Positions 52,421 to 61,062 of a stretch of 64,000 nucleotides of DNA are shown here, piece by piece. The position numbers and the translations under genes were made by a program. Source of the DNA: Flavobacterium chilense (GTDB lineage Bacteria > Bacteroidota > Bacteroidia > Flavobacteriales > Flavobacteriaceae); assembly GCF_001602525.1 (NCBI RefSeq), contig NZ_LSYT01000001.1:310001-374000 (forward strand), written 5' to 3'. Position 1 is the stretch's first letter. Every line of letters begins with the position of its first letter. A model generated the notes under the pieces. That model saw nothing but the letters and a program-made list of their open reading frames with translations. It searched no databases and was not told the DNA's origin.

Positions 52421-53320
52421 CTAAAACTTCAGATGCATATCATTAATCAGTCGTGCTCTTATCAAATCCGAATTTTCCACCTGAAGTACCTGATGCCTGC
52501 CGCCGTTTTTCTCAAAAATTTCGATCTGCAGTACCTTGTCATCGGCAATGGTAAACTGGTCTAAAAGGAATACATTTTGCTCAGTTGATTTTCCGCTAAT
52601 TGCGTCTAATGGCTTGTAAATGCGTAACGGTATCATTGGGCGTTCCTGCACTACGGTACGCTTGGCTACCTTTTTATCGACAACTTTGAAATTGACAAAG
52701 TCGATCTGAAACGGCACATTAGTGCGGTTTCCGAGTTCCGTATGAAAGTAGTATTTACCGTTGTGGATGTAAATTCCTTTCAGTATAAATTGGATCCCAA
52801 AGCTTTTAGCCCCAATATGCTTTACGATACGCTTGTCGTTTTTGTAAATGGTTTCCAAAAGCAAACCCGCCAATGACGGAGAATTGCTGCCCAATTCTTC
52901 AAAAAGCACATCGTTTCCGTTGGCTTTATCCAACGTTTTCTGCATGGTTAGCAGGTCATAACTTATTGCTTCCGGGAAGGAACTGTAATGCACATTGAAG
53001 CTGTAAAACCGTCCGTCATTGGTAATGACCGAAAAGTTCGTTTCGGGTTCAAATTCCCTTACCGATGCTTTTACACGCAATACGTTTTCTGCATCATCCG
53101 CTTTTCCGGCAATCAGGTACTCACTACCCAAGTCTACATAGCGGATGGCAGTCGGGAAAATCAAATGTGAAGTTTTATCATAGGTAACTTCCATTTTATA
53201 AGGTTCTATCTTGCCCAATGCAAGCGGAGTTTTAGATTTTGCACTATCCTGCGCAAAAGAGTTTACGGTCAGGCCAATGGTCAGGGCTAATGTCCCTAAG
53301 TTTTTAAAAAGATTTTTCAT
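52421..53320 (-). CDS. traN: Conjugative transposon protein TraN (VirB9-like)
   Basis: A 299-residue protein with a signal peptide (MKNLFKNLGTLALTIGLTVN, cleaved after SFAQ). Blocks such as YDKTSHLIFPTAIRYVDLGS, NVLRVKASVREFEPETNFSV and GIQFILKGIYIHNGKYYFHT are characteristic of TraN (DUF4138). It is thought to be the VirB9-type core-complex component that reaches the outer membrane. It lies 24 bases downstream of traM. Confidence 0.9.
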   Translation of the reverse strand: MKNLFKNLGTLALTIGLTVNSFAQDSAKSKTPLALGKIEPYKMEVTYDKTSHLIFPTAIRYVDLGSEYLIAGKADDAENVLRVKASVREFEPETNFSVITNDGRFYSFNVHYSSFPEAISYDLLTMQKTLDKANGNDVLFEELGSNSPSLAGLLLETIYKNDKRIVKHIGAKSFGIQFILKGIYIHNGKYYFHTELGNRTNVPFQIDFVNFKVVDKKVAKRTVVQERPMIPLRIYKPLDAISGKSTEQNVFLLDQFTIADDKVLQIEIFEKNGGRHQVLQVENSDLIRARLINDMHLKF

Positions 53321-53344
53321 TGTTTTATTTATTTGAATTCAACA

Positions 53345-54670
53345 TTATTGCTTGGAAACAAGGTAGACCTGATGTCCTGCCTTTAGCGTAACTTTTGGTG
53401 TGCGAACCTTTTTGGCGAAATAACCTGAAATACCCTGTACCACACCACGGCTTAGGTCAGCGGCAACCTGCTGTCCGGCAGATTGGGTAAGCATCAGGCT
53501 TGTTCCTGACTGCTGGCTCATATTGCCGGCCATTTCTGTAAGGGCATTCATTTCAGGAGAGTACGGAACATGCAAGCCCTGCTGTCCGTCCAGATCGTAA
53601 ATGGTAATCTCAACGGGAATGATATTGCCATCCAATTCAACAGAGGTTACTTTTAGCTGTAAACGACCATTTTGGTATTTAGCATTTGCTGTCACAATAG
53701 TCCCTTTTGGAATAGTATGGCTGGGCGTTTGGGCAGTTTCAAGCAGACGTAATCGAACTCCTGTCTCGCCAATAACTGTTTGCGTTTCGTCTACGCAGGC
53801 TTTTATACTGTTTTTGGGCTGTACCAATTGCTGGGTAGAACCTGCTGTATAAAATCCTCTGTTTCTTGTTTCGCTCCAATTGGCTAAAAAAGTACTGTCT
53901 GAAGGCTCACGGTATAAGGCCGATACAATATTTTTTTTGGCTGAAGTGAACGTTACAAAATCTTCTTTTTGCGTGGAGATCTTTGGAGATGCAGCTGCAT
54001 CCTTGGCAGGCACAACTTCCGGTGAATTGGCACCTGTCGGAAGATACTTCGCCGCCATCTGATAGGACTTTTCCATCAATTCCAATTGGTCGTCTACGGT
54101 TGCTGTTTTAGGCATATCCTTTTCTGCCAGCTGTTCTTTCAAATCGTCCAATTGCCTGCGGAGCTCCATCGTTTCACGATTGTCATCCTGATAAAAAGAA
54201 CCTAATGCAGCTTGTGCGCTCCGGTAGCTGTTAACTGTCGGATTGCTGTCTTCACCAGATTTTTTGCTATCATAGTTCTCCTTCTCATCAATCGACTGAT
54301 CTGTTGTATCTTCTGTGCTATCGGTATTCCAATAATCAGAAAGTGTTGTCATTACACTGCGTTTTTCAGCTTCCTTCTGTTCTAGCATTTCCTGTTCATA
54401 AGCCTTTTGCTTATCTGCCTGCATTCCAGCGTCGGTAGCCTCGGGAACCGCATCGTTAATACCGATGTTCTCAATTTCCTTCTTGTCTTCTGACGGTTTA
54501 AAGATGAGGTACATACAACCAACAAAAACAATACCCATCAAGCAAAATATTAATGGCTTTTTCAATTTATCGGCTTTATTCTGCGCACTGTCTTGCAGTA
54601 CCTCAGCGGTTGCCGCCGGGTTTCCTTCCGTAACCCGAACAACCGTCTTTTTGTTCTCATTTTCTTTCAT
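53345..54670 (-). CDS. traM: Conjugative transposon protein TraM (VirB10-like)
   Basis: A 441-residue protein. One membrane segment near residue 40 (LIFCLMGIVFVGCMYLIF) is followed by a long charged linker with coiled-coil potential (about 95-200, RRQLDDLKEQLAEKDMPKTA). The C-terminal beta domain carries VRLRLLETAQTPSHTIPKGT, with IVTANAKYQNGRLQLKVTSV and VYLVSK. The layout is that of VirB10/TrbI proteins, which span the periplasm and couple both membranes. Its start overlaps the end of traL by 14 bases. Confidence 0.9.
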   Translation of the reverse strand: MKENENKKTVVRVTEGNPAATAEVLQDSAQNKADKLKKPLIFCLMGIVFVGCMYLIFKPSEDKKEIENIGINDAVPEATDAGMQADKQKAYEQEMLEQKEAEKRSVMTTLSDYWNTDSTEDTTDQSIDEKENYDSKKSGEDSNPTVNSYRSAQAALGSFYQDDNRETMELRRQLDDLKEQLAEKDMPKTATVDDQLELMEKSYQMAAKYLPTGANSPEVVPAKDAAASPKISTQKEDFVTFTSAKKNIVSALYREPSDSTFLANWSETRNRGFYTAGSTQQLVQPKNSIKACVDETQTVIGETGVRLRLLETAQTPSHTIPKGTIVTANAKYQNGRLQLKVTSVELDGNIIPVEITIYDLDGQQGLHVPYSPEMNALTEMAGNMSQQSGTSLMLTQSAGQQVAADLSRGVVQGISGYFAKKVRTPKVTLKAGHQVYLVSKQ

Positions 54671-54953
54671 AAATCCTATTTTTTAAAATTGTTGATAATG
54701 TGTCCTGCAAGACTGCAGGAATTTCTTTCTTTTTCAGGACAGGGTTTTCAATATGCCCAATGACCATATTGTTATCTGGCTTTGCGGCATCATACCATAC
54801 TTTAAATAGTACTCCTATTGTGAGAATTAGGTAAGCGGCGAAAAAGTACATCATGTATTTATGCTGTATCCTAATGGGCAATGCCCGCCATCGTTCATCC
54901 AGCCTATAAAACCATTTGTCCATATTTGCTCTTAATTTTTTCATGCTTCTCAA
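54657..54953 (-). CDS. traL: Conjugative transposon protein TraL (DUF3989)
   Basis: A 98-residue protein with one membrane segment (YMMYFFAAYLILTIGVLFKVW, about residues 33-52) and a short cytosolic N-terminus containing RLDERWRALP. The size and position between traK and traM identify TraL. It may be a small inner-membrane subunit of the secretion channel. Its 3' end overlaps traM. Confidence 0.8.
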   Translation of the reverse strand: MRSMKKLRANMDKWFYRLDERWRALPIRIQHKYMMYFFAAYLILTIGVLFKVWYDAAKPDNNMVIGHIENPVLKKKEIPAVLQDTLSTILKNRIYERK

Positions 54954-54964
54954 TTTTTAAGCTG

Positions 54965-55396
54965 TTACATTCTAAATCCTCTTTTTGGGGAAGAAAGCTG
55001 TATATTAAGTTTTTCGGACACTTGGTCAATAGCTTCTTCCAGTGTAGGAACTAACCTCATTGTAAGATTTGTCAGTTCAGATTTTTTCAGTGAATGTCCA
55101 TACTGGTCTGTTCTTTCAATATTCATTTTTTCTACATCGAAAAGACCGTCTTCATGCTTTACCCAGATATAACACTCAACCTTTGGCTTATCCTCACCAT
55201 TCCATTGCAGGTAAGTTTTCAGCATAAGGATGTTGTGTAGTCTTGGTTTATCCATTCCTTTATCACAAGCTTCCAAAAACCTGTTGATGCTGTCTTTTAT
55301 TTTGTCTCCATAGGCGGCTTGTGTTTGGAAGTAGCCATCGTAACCCTTATCGATTAGGGCTTTTGTGAATGTGTCTAAATCGAGTAATTGTTTCAT
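54965..55396 (-). CDS. Unknown protein inserted between traK and traL
   Basis: A 143-residue soluble protein (MKQLLDLDTFTKALIDKGYD, then RLHNILMLKTYLQWNGEDKP), helical with one beta segment (VECYIWVKHEDGLFDVEKMN). No signal peptide or membrane helix. Classical CTnDOT-type operons have traK directly followed by traL, so this is an extra gene. It is in the same direction, with 11-base gaps on both sides. Function unknown. Confidence 0.65.
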   Translation of the reverse strand: MKQLLDLDTFTKALIDKGYDGYFQTQAAYGDKIKDSINRFLEACDKGMDKPRLHNILMLKTYLQWNGEDKPKVECYIWVKHEDGLFDVEKMNIERTDQYGHSLKKSELTNLTMRLVPTLEEAIDQVSEKLNIQLSSPKRGFRM

Positions 55397-55407
55397 AATC
55401 TTGATTT

Positions 55408-56031
55408 TTAGCGTTCAATGATCTCTATATCCTTGTTTTCTAGTACTGCAAACTTTTCAATATTAAAACCTTGCGGATTGTTATCTGAACGAACGGAGTT
55501 TACGAGATAACAGGAACTAATAAGGCTGCGTTTTGTCACATTGCTCGAACGGATGATAAACTGTTTGGCATAGGTACGGGCGGTGTAGGGATAGGTCTCG
55601 AAGTTGCAGGACACACTATCTATTTCGATGCGCTGCTGCACATTACCCGATATAATACGGTTGTAATACCCTTTTTCCGAAAGGTCCTTATAATAATCAA
55701 AGGCACTTTTATCAGCAAGATTGAAAGCCCTTTTCATATTGCTTTCAATGGCATTTTTGTCGGGGGCGAGCGTAAAAAACAGTTCGTGAAAACGTCTGAC
55801 GTGTTCCCGTGCTTCTACCGGACGGTTGATCGATGCATCCTGCGCGAGTGCCAGCATGAGTGATTTACCATTGTCCAGTACATAGATTTTCTGCCGTTGC
55901 TGTTCTGCAAAACGGTAGGAATGCCATACGGCATATCCTGCGACACCTGCACAGAGCACGGCAAACACAATGGCATACAAGCGTATCTGGCTGAAACTAT
56001 TTTCGATATTTCTTAGCGTTTTAAATTCCAT
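55408..56031 (-). CDS. traK: Conjugative transposon protein TraK (VirB8-like)
   Basis: A 207-residue protein with one membrane segment (about 17-35, LYAIVFAVLCAGVAGYAVW) and a periplasmic domain. The start MEFKTLRNIENSFSQIRLYA and the region REHVRRFHELFFTLAPDKNA are typical. TraK proteins have a VirB8-like NTF2 fold and help assemble the channel at the inner membrane. It lies 22 bases after traJ. Confidence 0.9.
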   Translation of the reverse strand: MEFKTLRNIENSFSQIRLYAIVFAVLCAGVAGYAVWHSYRFAEQQRQKIYVLDNGKSLMLALAQDASINRPVEAREHVRRFHELFFTLAPDKNAIESNMKRAFNLADKSAFDYYKDLSEKGYYNRIISGNVQQRIEIDSVSCNFETYPYTARTYAKQFIIRSSNVTKRSLISSCYLVNSVRSDNNPQGFNIEKFAVLENKDIEIIER

Positions 56032-56053
56032 TTTCTTCTGTGATTAATTATTT

Positions 56054-57049
56054 TTATTTGTTTATCAGCCTGCCACCGATATTACCTACTGCGGAACCCG
56101 TTCCGGCTCCGGCAATATTTCCGGTTTTCATCGCCGTTTGGTTAACATTACGTGCAAAGTTGTTTGCTCCTCCTGCCTGAATAATCCAGCCTGTTACCGT
56201 CGGAATGGTGAAGTAGCCCACAATACCTATAATCATAAAGATTATATAAACGGTGTTTGAAGTATCAGGGATGAATGTCGGATCGGCAAGCATTTCAATG
56301 TCCCTCTCAATAATCAGGGATTGTATTTTAGCTAGCATCGAGCTGAACAAATCTGCTACCGGAAGCCATAAATACACACTAACGTATCGGGAAAGCCACT
56401 GTGTGAGTGTGGACTGAAATCCGTCCCAGACTGATATGGCAAAGGCTATTGGTCCGAGTATGGAAAGGACAATCAGAAAAAAGGTCCGAATAGTGTCAAT
56501 GACAAGTGCCGCGGCCTGAAAGAGTATTTCCAGCAGATTGCGAAACCATTCCTTTATGGCTTTCTCTATCTTATAAGCTTCTCTGTCCATATACATTCCT
56601 GCCATTGTGCCTACATCGGCGGGCGACCAACCCAATTCATCGAGTTTTTTGTCAAACTCTTCATTCGACACCATATAAGCAGTTTCCGGATTACGGATCA
56701 TTGCTTCGTGGTCGAGCTGGTCTTTTTTTGACTGTAACTCGTTCAGGTCAAGTACCTGATCTTCGAGGATGGAGTGGGTTCCTGTAACCACAGGGCTTAA
56801 GACCGAATTGATACTTCCCAATACCATTGTCGGGAAAAACATAATACACAGTCCTAGGGCAAATGGACGCAGGAGCGGAAACACATCGATTGGTTCGGCC
56901 CGGCTGAGAGCCTGCCAAACCTTTAGTGCCACATAGAATAAAGCACCCAGCCCGGCAAGGCCTTTGGCCACTGCCGCCATATCGGCGGACAGCGGGAGCA
57001 TCTCATCATACAAGGAGCGAAGGACATGGTGAAGGTTATTAAATTCCAT
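56054..57049 (-). CDS. traJ: Conjugative transposon protein TraJ
   Basis: A 331-residue polytopic membrane protein with about six to seven hydrophobic segments (for example GLAGLGALFYVALKVW, FALGLCIMFFPTMVLG, TFFLIVLSILGPIAFAISVW, IIFMIIGIVGYFTIPTVTGW). The C-terminal Gly-rich end (AGTGSAVGNIGGRL) is typical. It is regarded as the VirB6-like inner-membrane component. It starts 3 bases after the traI stop on the same strand. Confidence 0.9.
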   Translation of the reverse strand: MEFNNLHHVLRSLYDEMLPLSADMAAVAKGLAGLGALFYVALKVWQALSRAEPIDVFPLLRPFALGLCIMFFPTMVLGSINSVLSPVVTGTHSILEDQVLDLNELQSKKDQLDHEAMIRNPETAYMVSNEEFDKKLDELGWSPADVGTMAGMYMDREAYKIEKAIKEWFRNLLEILFQAAALVIDTIRTFFLIVLSILGPIAFAISVWDGFQSTLTQWLSRYVSVYLWLPVADLFSSMLAKIQSLIIERDIEMLADPTFIPDTSNTVYIIFMIIGIVGYFTIPTVTGWIIQAGGANNFARNVNQTAMKTGNIAGAGTGSAVGNIGGRLINK

Positions 57050-57052
57050 GGC

Positions 57053-57685
57053 TTACCAATATTTTTGATTTGAAGTTCCATAGAGTTCAAGCACTCTTTT
57101 GGTATTGTTCTGCTTCTTTGCCCTTAGAATGCTTACCGAAATATTCTTATTGGTATAGTAGCGCACAAGGCTGTGGTATTCTTTGACTTCTTTGTACACA
57201 CGATCAATAATATCCATACGCTCTTTGTCATTCAGGGACAGACTGGAGGAATTTACAATCTGTTTGAGTTCTTTCAGCAGCTCGGTACTCTCACCCAGAA
57301 GAGCCGAATAGCCATTAGCAATAGCTGCCAATTCCTGGGCAGAAAAATTGGGGTCATTCATCATTTTGCCAAAATTCTTTACATACATTTCCGATACATC
57401 ACCTACCAGCAGTACAGTCTGCTGTACTTTGCGTGCATCTTTAACCAGATTGTTTACCGACTGGAGTTTGTCGTAGTATTCCTTGCCCTGTTTGTACACT
57501 TTTTCTACTTCCTTGAAATTTTTTACGACATTGGACACCGTGTTAGAGGTCTGCACTATCTCATTAGCGCTGTTGAGAATACCCGAGGCCAGATTGGCCG
57601 GATCGGTTACTACAAATTGTGCTTTTACGGACGGTGCAACGGCAAGGATAAGCGCCGTATACACCATAAACAGTATTTTTTTCAT
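57053..57685 (-). CDS. traI: Conjugative transposon protein TraI (DUF4141)
   Basis: A 210-residue exported protein with a signal peptide (MKKILFMVYTALILAVAPSV, cleaved after KAQ). The mature part is almost wholly helical (VVTDPANLASGILNSANEIV, EVEKVYKQGKEYYDKLQSVN), resembling VirB5-like pilus-tip proteins. The family DUF4141 is always found after traG in these operons, as here, 25 bases downstream. No TraH-like gene lies between. Confidence 0.85.
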   Translation of the reverse strand: MKKILFMVYTALILAVAPSVKAQFVVTDPANLASGILNSANEIVQTSNTVSNVVKNFKEVEKVYKQGKEYYDKLQSVNNLVKDARKVQQTVLLVGDVSEMYVKNFGKMMNDPNFSAQELAAIANGYSALLGESTELLKELKQIVNSSSLSLNDKERMDIIDRVYKEVKEYHSLVRYYTNKNISVSILRAKKQNNTKRVLELYGTSNQKYW

Positions 57686-57710
57686 TGTTCTTCGATTTTT
57701 AAATTAGTAA

Positions 57711-60218
57711 TCATTGTTGATTTTCTTTCGCGCGTCGCCTCATTGCGATGTGCTTGATGGCCAGTTCTACATTGCCGTCCAGTTCTGCTGCAAGCTGCGT
57801 CACTTCCAGTTTTTCGGTTTCTTCGGTGGTGTAGGCGAGATATTCCTCACCGGAAACTTCTGTAGCATAAACCGCAGAGTGTGTTCCGCCAAGTCCAATC
57901 CATACTTCCTTGTAGAACCGTGAGGGATCGTTGTTCATATTGATGGAAAGTACCTGCGCTTTTTCCTTATCGGTCAGACCAAGCATTGCTTGTATATCAT
58001 CAAACTTGTTCATATACTTGCGCTGGTCAAGCAGGATTTTACAGTCACTATTATTGATGATACTTTCTTTTACAATGGGCGATTGGATGATGTCATCCAC
58101 TTCCTGCGTGACTACGATAGCTTCCCCAAAAAATTTACGGACAGTCTTGAAAAGATACTTTATGTAATTTGCCATTCCTTCCTTGGCGATGGCTTTCCAA
58201 GCCTCTTCAATCAGTATCAACTTACGGATACCTTTGAGCCTTCTCATCTTATTGATAAAGACTTCCATAATAATGATGGTCACGATTGGAAAGAGGATTT
58301 TATGATCTTTAATGGCATCGATCTCAAAAACGATGAATCGCTTGGAAAGCAGGTCTAACTGCTTATCGGAATTGAGTAGGTAGTCGTATTCACCTCCTTT
58401 GTAGTAGGGCTCCAAAACATTAAGGAAATTGGCAATATCAAAGTCTTTTTCCCTTACCTGTTTTCCTTCCAGCACCTTGCGGTAATCACCCTGAACATAT
58501 TCGTAAAATCCATTGAATGAAGGATATGCCTCATTGTGCTTGATGCGTTCGATATAGCCGCTTACCGCATTAGACAATGCCACTTCTTCAGATCTTGTAG
58601 GCGGCTCATCATCACGTTTCCAGAGTGTCAGTATCAAAGTCTTGACACTTTCACGCTTCTCAATGTCGAACACACCATCATCGGTATAGAAAGGATTAAA
58701 AGCAATAGGATTGTCTTCCGTATAAGTAAAATACACGCCGTCTTCGCCTTTGGTTTTTCCTTTGATGAGTTCACACAATCCCTGATAGGAATTGCCGGTA
58801 TCAACCAGCAGTACGTGTGCGCCCTGCTCGTAATATTGTCTTACCATATGGTTAGTGAAAAAAGATTTACCGCTTCCCGATGGACCTAGTATAAATTTGT
58901 TCCGGTTTGTAATAATCCCACGCTTCATCGGCAAATCAGAAATATCCAGATGGATGGGTTTGCCTGTGAGCCTGTCAGCCATCTTGATACCGAACGGTGA
59001 TGGTGAATTGTGGTAATTCGTTTCTTCCGTAAAGAAGCACAAAGCAGGTTCTATGAAGGTGTAAAAACTTTCCTCGCTTGGAAAATCTCCGGCATTGCCC
59101 GGCATTCCTGCCCAATACAGCGTAGCGGTATCGGTCGTATTGTGTCGTGGCTTGCATTCCATTAGCGCCAGTGCACTCCCTGTATCATTTTTTAGCTGTT
59201 TGAGTTCCCCCGGATCATCCGACCATGCCATAATGTTGAAGTGTGCCCTGATGGAAGAAAGACCAAATGAATGTGCTTCGTTCAGGTATTTTTCTATCCA
59301 CTCTTTGTTGATCTGGTTGGCACGGCTGTAACGAGCCAAAGAGTGCATATTTCTAGCGGATTTTTCAAACTTCTGAAGGCTCTCTTCGCTGTTATCCAAA
59401 AACAGGTATTGATTGTAAATGTGATTGCAATTCAGCAAGAGTCCAACAGGTGCAGCAAATGACAAACGGCAATCGCTTCGGTCGGTAGAAAGTTTTTCAT
59501 AACGGGTATCTGCCGAAACGGTTCCGGGCAGGTCATCTGTATCGGACAAGGTATGCAGGCACAGCCTTTTGTTTCCGATACGAACCTCTTCAGCGCCCAG
59601 TACAATATCCTGCATCGGTGTCGCGGCTTCCCTCGAAAGCGTTAGGTATTGTTCCAGTAATCCCTGTTTTCCTTCTTCGCCTACAATGTCTTCTTCACTA
59701 AGGCGGTTCAGTCTGATAAGTCCGCTGTCGTTAATGATACGCTCAAACTGTGAGACGGCTTCCATAAAACGATGAATCGCTTCCCTGTCCCTGATTTCCT
59801 TTGGTATGAGCGAACCTTTGCATAGCGAAGAGAAATTGCTCTGCATACGCATCCTTTCCTTGGTGGTCTTAGTCAGGAACAGGTAGCAGTAATGATTCAG
59901 GAACGGACGCTCATTAAAATGACGCTGATAGGATTTCGCCAAAAAACTTTGGTCATCCTGTGTCATATCAGGTGCGTAGTTTTCCTTGATATACCAATCC
60001 TGTTTGTGGATTACCGTAAAGTCTGGCAAAGTCTTGATAGCCTTATGCCAGGCGGAATGAATGGCTTCATATTCCGCAGATGCAACTGTAAAGAGCTCCG
60101 GCAAACGCACTTCAAAACAGGCCGTGATATCCGCATCCTTTGACAGGATGCAATTGTTCTCTACTGCCAAGAGTGGAAATTTACTTTCCAGCGTTGTTGT
60201 CTTTGCTGTGTTTCTCAT
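57711..60218 (-). CDS. traG: Conjugative transposon ATPase TraG (VirB4-like)
   Basis: An 835-residue protein. The N-terminal half (CFEVRLPELFTVASAEYEAI, YAPDMTQDDQSF) is the family-specific domain. The ATPase half has Walker A KFILGPSGSGKSFFTNHMVR (about residue 445), a fingerprint VLLVDTGNSYQGLCELI, and Walker B KLILIEEAWKAI (about 675), followed by FLFKTVRKFFGEAIVVTQEV. VirB4-type ATPases power assembly and substrate movement. It overlaps traF by four bases. Confidence 0.95.
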   Translation of the reverse strand: MRNTAKTTTLESKFPLLAVENNCILSKDADITACFEVRLPELFTVASAEYEAIHSAWHKAIKTLPDFTVIHKQDWYIKENYAPDMTQDDQSFLAKSYQRHFNERPFLNHYCYLFLTKTTKERMRMQSNFSSLCKGSLIPKEIRDREAIHRFMEAVSQFERIINDSGLIRLNRLSEEDIVGEEGKQGLLEQYLTLSREAATPMQDIVLGAEEVRIGNKRLCLHTLSDTDDLPGTVSADTRYEKLSTDRSDCRLSFAAPVGLLLNCNHIYNQYLFLDNSEESLQKFEKSARNMHSLARYSRANQINKEWIEKYLNEAHSFGLSSIRAHFNIMAWSDDPGELKQLKNDTGSALALMECKPRHNTTDTATLYWAGMPGNAGDFPSEESFYTFIEPALCFFTEETNYHNSPSPFGIKMADRLTGKPIHLDISDLPMKRGIITNRNKFILGPSGSGKSFFTNHMVRQYYEQGAHVLLVDTGNSYQGLCELIKGKTKGEDGVYFTYTEDNPIAFNPFYTDDGVFDIEKRESVKTLILTLWKRDDEPPTRSEEVALSNAVSGYIERIKHNEAYPSFNGFYEYVQGDYRKVLEGKQVREKDFDIANFLNVLEPYYKGGEYDYLLNSDKQLDLLSKRFIVFEIDAIKDHKILFPIVTIIIMEVFINKMRRLKGIRKLILIEEAWKAIAKEGMANYIKYLFKTVRKFFGEAIVVTQEVDDIIQSPIVKESIINNSDCKILLDQRKYMNKFDDIQAMLGLTDKEKAQVLSINMNNDPSRFYKEVWIGLGGTHSAVYATEVSGEEYLAYTTEETEKLEVTQLAAELDGNVELAIKHIAMRRRAKENQQ

Positions 60219-60547
60219 AAGGCATCAGGTTTAGAAGTGATTCTTAGATAGCGATGTACAGGCTTGCGGCAAATGATGTAGCGGGGATGTCTTTTTTTCG
60301 CGCCCACTTTCATGAGTCCGTGTTCTCCATACTTTTTGTTCAGGGAAAAGGTCTGCCATACGATTAGTGAAGAACCGCCAGCTCCCAGAAACAAACAGAT
60401 ATAAGAATTGACCCCAGCCATGTAAAGTATCATGACCAGGATAAGTGTCCCTAGAAGTCCGCCTGCGAAGATGAACAGGTATTGTGCTTTCAAACCTTTA
60501 AACTCGACCGTTCTTCCGATGCCTTTGTTGATATTGTAATTGTTCAT
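60215..60547 (-). CDS. traF: Conjugative transposon protein TraF (DUF4133)
   Basis: A 110-residue protein with two membrane segments (AQYLFIFAGGLLGTLILVMIL and VNSYICLFLGAGGSSLIVWQ) and a basic C-terminus (VGAKKRHPRYIICRKPVHRY). DUF4133 is the VirB3-like protein of this system and goes with TraG, with which it overlaps by four bases. The N-terminal NYNINKGIGRTVEFKGLKAQ is a strong family mark. Confidence 0.9.
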   Translation of the reverse strand: MNNYNINKGIGRTVEFKGLKAQYLFIFAGGLLGTLILVMILYMAGVNSYICLFLGAGGSSLIVWQTFSLNKKYGEHGLMKVGAKKRHPRYIICRKPVHRYLRITSKPDAL

Positions 60548-60556
60548 ATATCAGTT

Positions 60557-60862
60557 TTAAAGGAAGAAGGAACGCAAGATGGTAGCCGCTACGATCAGGA
60601 AGATACAGGCCCCAAACCAGCTTGCAGCGGTTTTGCTCGTATCGGGATCTCCGCTGCTGAATTTGTTGTACACTTTTACACCGCCGATAAGACCGACTAC
60701 AGCCCCGATGGCATAGATAAGCTGTGTGGCGGGGTCGAAATAAGAAGTTACCATTTGGGTTGCTTCGTTGATGCCCGCCGTACCATTTCCCTGGGCAAGT
60801 GCTCCGAAACCTGCCAGCATTACCACTGCTGTCGGCAGGATTTTTTTTCTTTGTTTTTTCAT
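60557..60862 (-). CDS. traE: Conjugative transposon protein TraE (DUF4134)
   Basis: A 101-residue protein with a signal-peptide-like start (ILPTAVVMLAGFGALAQG) and two further hydrophobic segments (LIYAIGAVVGLIGGVKVYNK and WFGACIFLIVAATILRSFFL). This is the VirB2-like pilin pattern of DUF4134. The overlapping longer frame in another phase (60498-60887) is a shadow. It is first in a transcript that starts in the preceding gap. Confidence 0.9.
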   Translation of the reverse strand: MKKQRKKILPTAVVMLAGFGALAQGNGTAGINEATQMVTSYFDPATQLIYAIGAVVGLIGGVKVYNKFSSGDPDTSKTAASWFGACIFLIVAATILRSFFL

Positions 60863-60891
60863 GATTAAACCGAGTTAAATTTCTCATTTAT

Positions 60892-60990
60892 ACCTGCGCC
60901 TTGCAGGTTATCGGGACAAATATCTTATGGAAATCAAGTCGTTGTAACAAATTGGCAGTCAGTGGAATTACTTGGCTATCAGTGGCATTA
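60892..60990 (-). promoter_or_regulatory. Promoter region of traE with direct repeats
   Basis: On the minus strand GATATTTG (60924-60917) is close to the -7 consensus. A hairpin ACCTGC/GCAGGT (60892-60908) lies in the leader. Upstream are two copies of TCAGTGG(A/C)ATTA (60959-60970 and 60979-60990) spaced by about two helical turns, a likely site for a regulator. Confidence 0.45.
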
Positions 60991-61010
60991 TTTTGAGTGT
61001 TTGAGCATAA

Positions 61011-61042
61011 AAAAAACGTCAAACATTTTATGTTTGACGTTT
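61011..61042 (-). terminator. Terminator between the traA-traD block and traE
   Basis: Read on the minus strand, AAACGTCAAACA pairs with TGTTTGACGTTT around TAAAA and runs into eight T residues. It shows that traE onward is a separate transcript. Confidence 0.8.
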
Positions 61043-61062
61043 GAAAGTTTGGAATTACAGAA

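Noticed and set aside
60498-60887. 129-codon ORF over traE
   Set aside because: It is a shadow in another frame; traE has a clear signal peptide and two membrane segments.
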